Position numbers and translations under genes: made by a program. Below the pieces are notes generated by a model. The model was given only the letters and a program-made list of their open reading frames with translations. It was not told the origin of the DNA and searched no databases. Below are positions 62,366-64,000 of a stretch of DNA of 64,000 nt, piece by piece. Source of the stretch: JBFMHP01 sp964557295 (GTDB taxonomy: Bacteria > Pseudomonadota > Gammaproteobacteria > RBG-16-57-12); assembly GCA_964557295.1 (NCBI GenBank), contig CAZKZP010000003.1, forward strand, positions 75,016 to 139,015. The letters are read 5' to 3'. Every line of letters starts with the position of its first letter. The first letter of the stretch is position 1.

Positions 62366-62650
62366 ATGACTCTTTCTATCAGTGAATTGGCTCAGGCACG
62401 CGAAATCACCGATGAGTTGCTCACCGAACTTGGTGTGAACGCGTATCTGTTTGAAATCGAGCCCGGCGAAAATGAGTGGCGTTTAGTCGTGGAATGCGCC
62501 TGCAGCGAGACGGGAACTCCCTGGTCACGACTCAGCTGGTCAGTGTCCAAGAAACTGCTGCGCGCCAGTCGCGATAATGAAACTGCACATCAACAACTAT
62601 TGGCACAGTGGCGCCAACACCTGAGCATGTGCATATCGCATCCGCGCTGA
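62366..62650 (+). CDS. Small conserved-looking protein, unknown
   Basis: 94 residues from ATG 62366; an in-frame TTG at 62351 would add five. The composition is normal for a soluble protein (SELAQAREITDELLTELGVNAYLFEIEPGENEWRLVVECAC), with an amphipathic N-terminal helix and two Cys. No family recognised. No strong ribosome-binding site; the gene is divergent from phhB. It is supported mainly by protein-like sequence and length. Confidence 0.5.
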   Translation: MTLSISELAQAREITDELLTELGVNAYLFEIEPGENEWRLVVECACSETGTPWSRLSWSVSKKLLRASRDNETAHQQLLAQWRQHLSMCISHPR

Positions 62651-62729
62651 TTCTCCTAAATCCGGCAGTCGGACACCGTGCAGAGTGCGTTATGTTTCGC
62701 GCACGCCAAGGTGTGATGCGGTGTTGAGA

Positions 62730-63335
62730 TTACTCAAATCCCCTGCCCCCGGTTCTGATATCGATCAGGTCGCCATTGCGAAAGGTCAGGATCCGGATAA
62801 ACTGATTCGCACCGAGATCGTAAGTCCATTCATCGATCGAAACCGTTACGGCCTCCCTGCCGCCGGGTACTCGGCCGGTCACGGTTTCGAAACGCCGTTC
62901 CTTCCAGTCCGGCTCGCCGCATTGCAGGGCAATCTCGGCGCTGGAGGTGCCCAGCGAAAAAACGTTCAGATCGCATTTATGCTTGCCGAGCGGCATGAGA
63001 AAGCCGCGCCCCCCCGTCTCGATGTTTGAGACCCGGCTGTCGCGAAACGTCACTATCTGCAGGAATTGCGTCGGGCCAAAGTTATAGATCCAGCGCTCAT
63101 TGAGCCGGCTGATGCGATACTCGAAATCCGTATCCGGAAGCTTGGTGGTTTCCTCTACCCAGCGATCCTGCCAGGTCGGTTTGCCACACTTTTTCTGCAC
63201 TTCCAGCTTGGTCTCGCCAACGCTCACCAACGCACCGTCACAGCGCAAGGCATGGACTGGCTGGCTCCAGAGCATTCCCAGCCATAGCGTCGCCAACAGA
63301 CATGTCAGGAGATATTTTGAAATCACGGCGTTCAT
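62730..63335 (-). CDS. Exported DUF2845 protein
   Basis: About 201 residues from ATG 63335, overlapping the stop of the small upstream frame (TGATG). Signal peptide about 1-30 (YLLTCLLATLWLGMLWSQPVHA). Two DUF2845-like halves are visible: LRCDGALVSVGETKLEVQKKCGKPTW and KHKCDLNVFSLGTSSAEIALQCGEPDW, each with a Cys pair and a WIYNFG/WTYDLG strand. The family is of unknown function and likely periplasmic with disulfides. Confidence 0.85.
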   Translation of the reverse strand: MNAVISKYLLTCLLATLWLGMLWSQPVHALRCDGALVSVGETKLEVQKKCGKPTWQDRWVEETTKLPDTDFEYRISRLNERWIYNFGPTQFLQIVTFRDSRVSNIETGGRGFLMPLGKHKCDLNVFSLGTSSAEIALQCGEPDWKERRFETVTGRVPGGREAVTVSIDEWTYDLGANQFIRILTFRNGDLIDIRTGGRGFE

Positions 63336-63517
63336 CACGGCACCACCCGAAACTTGCCAATCGGCATAAGCGACAAGGGCTGTTCGCGCACATCCAGTTG
63401 CAGAACCCGGGCGACAGCCTGATCATCGAAAGTACCGGCAGACGGTATTACGCCTCCGCTCCACCGCGCGGTGACATCGCCATGATTCAAAAGGACAGGA
63501 ATGAGTGGTCCGACCAT
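63335..63517 (-). CDS. Short frame coupled to the DUF2845 gene
   Basis: 60 residues from ATG 63517; a TTG start at 63532 would make 65. The sequence GDVTARWSGGVIPSAGTFDDQAVARVLQLDVREQPLSLMPIGKFRVVP looks protein-like. Its stop overlaps the DUF2845 start (TGATG), as in translationally coupled gene pairs. No family recognised and no clear ribosome-binding site. It could be the truncated 3' end of a longer gene. Confidence 0.4.
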   Translation of the reverse strand: MVGPLIPVLLNHGDVTARWSGGVIPSAGTFDDQAVARVLQLDVREQPLSLMPIGKFRVVP

Positions 63518-63532
63518 GAGAAATTTCTGCAA

Positions 63533-63854
63533 AATTAAGACAAAAAGCCTGACTTACCACTAAAGCATAGTCAGCCGCGGAAGCATTTAAACCCGGATTT
63601 TCATTGGCGATCTACTGCGAACGAACAATACGTTGAATCTGCGAGAAAAAATGTCAAAAGCATTCCGCACCGTAGAATGACTATGGCTAGGCAAGTACTT
63701 GGTATTATTGCGCGCATCTTCCGCGCCGTGCTCGCTCTCGCGACGATCGCTGATGGAAAATCCGGGTTGAATCTACGGTTCCGCGCAGGGTACTCTTTCA
63801 TCAATGGTGTGAGGTACCGCAGAACTCGAAAGCATAAGGATTGGGCTGGTGCGG
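63533..63854. other. Spacer with an imperfect inverted repeat
   Basis: About 320 bp. It contains an inverted pair of about 24 bases: AACCCGGATTTTCATTGGCGATC near 63592-63614, and GATCGCTGATGGAAAATCCGGGTT near 63745-63769. It may be a small repeat element. Two overlapping open frames here are not supported. Confidence 0.45.
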
Positions 63855-63888
63855 AAAAACGAAAGCCGGAGTATTTATTCCCCGGCTT
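63855..63888 (-). terminator. Terminator after tRNA-Glu
   Basis: AAGCCGG / CCGGCTT stem, 12-nt loop, then TCGTTTTT on the minus strand, nine bases past the tRNA 3' end. Confidence 0.75.
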
Positions 63889-63896
63889 GCGAAAGG

Positions 63897-63972
63897 TGGC
63901 GTCCCCTAGGGGATTCGAACCCCTGTTACCGCCGTGAAAGGGCAGTGTCCTAGGCCTCTAGACGATGGGGAC
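63897..63972 (-). tRNA. tRNA-Glu(TTC)
   Basis: 76 nt including encoded CCA. Acceptor GTCCCCA / GGGGAC, anticodon stem with loop containing TTC (CCCTTTCACGG), and T-arm GGTTCGAATCCCC. Followed by a terminator; the upstream promoter is beyond the window or in its last bases. Confidence 0.95.
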
Positions 63973-64000
63973 AATATGGTTATTGTCGATACCTGTTATT

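Noticed and set aside
63677..63937. Plus-strand open frame of 86 codons
   Set aside because: It runs into the tRNA-Glu gene on the other strand and overlaps the terminator; no protein-like features.

Overview
The window looks like chromosomal DNA of a gammaproteobacterium. The main evidence is the conserved block thrS-infC-rpmI-rplT-pheS-pheT-ihfA-merR followed by tRNA-Pro (31.2-38.6 kb, minus strand). A PEP-CTERM protein, an outer membrane, GTAGGAGC-type palindromic repeats and sulfur genes fit an environmental, possibly sulfur-metabolising lineage. The species cannot be named from the sequence. Three runs of exactly 10 N (10944, 32433, 50147) mark scaffold joins, each inside a gene.

0-13.6 kb is a surface-glycan region. 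It opens with a 5'-truncated pectate-lyase-like protein carrying a Pro/Thr tandem-repeat linker, then a decayed methyltransferase and a PEP-CTERM protein. A plus-strand run follows: AsnB-type amidotransferase, polysaccharide deacetylase, FemAB/GNAT-like protein and DegT aminotransferase. A minus-strand pair (sugar-phosphate transferase, family 2 glycosyltransferase) and a plus-strand pair (WbpM/CapD-like dehydratase, family 4 glycosyltransferase) complete it. Together these could make, N-modify and start assembly of an amino-sugar polysaccharide; no flippase or polymerase is visible.

13.6-19.4 kb is an AT-rich insert: a 1270-residue TPR/DUF3857/transglutaminase-like exported protein and a complete IS256-family element with 8-bp target duplications. 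19.4-26.5 kb holds two sensor kinases. One is a CHASE-PAS kinase whose upstream region was hit by the IS. The other is a CHASE2 kinase in a three-gene unit with a LysM-FecR protein and an OmpR-type regulator. 26.5-31.0 kb has housekeeping and hypothetical genes (PAPS-reductase-like, DHH phosphoesterase, DUF1178, a lipoprotein, a TPR protein).

31.2-38.6 kb is the translation operon, including infC with an AUC start codon. 38.8-44.3 kb has a TauE/SafE transporter, a persulfide-dioxygenase-like gene broken by a 17-bp tandem duplication, an outer-membrane barrel protein, a KefB-type antiporter, and DUF3014 and DUF2934 proteins.

44.5-53.0 kb is the most unusual part, all on the minus strand: an M48 protease, a divergent sigma factor, a zinc-finger anti-sigma factor, an exported caspase-like protease, an outer-membrane barrel protein, a DUF4384 protein, a chitosanase-like/peptidoglycan-binding protein and a DUF900 hydrolase. 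I read it as a candidate sigma/anti-sigma-controlled envelope-stress or cell-death locus.

53-64 kb has lipoproteins and membrane proteins, an HNH nuclease, a POTRA-less Omp85-type barrel, a NYN-LOTUS protein, an M28 peptidase, pterin carbinolamine dehydratase, DUF2845 and tRNA-Glu. It also contains a 263-bp MITE with perfect 31-bp inverted repeats and TA target duplication, which splits a small gene.
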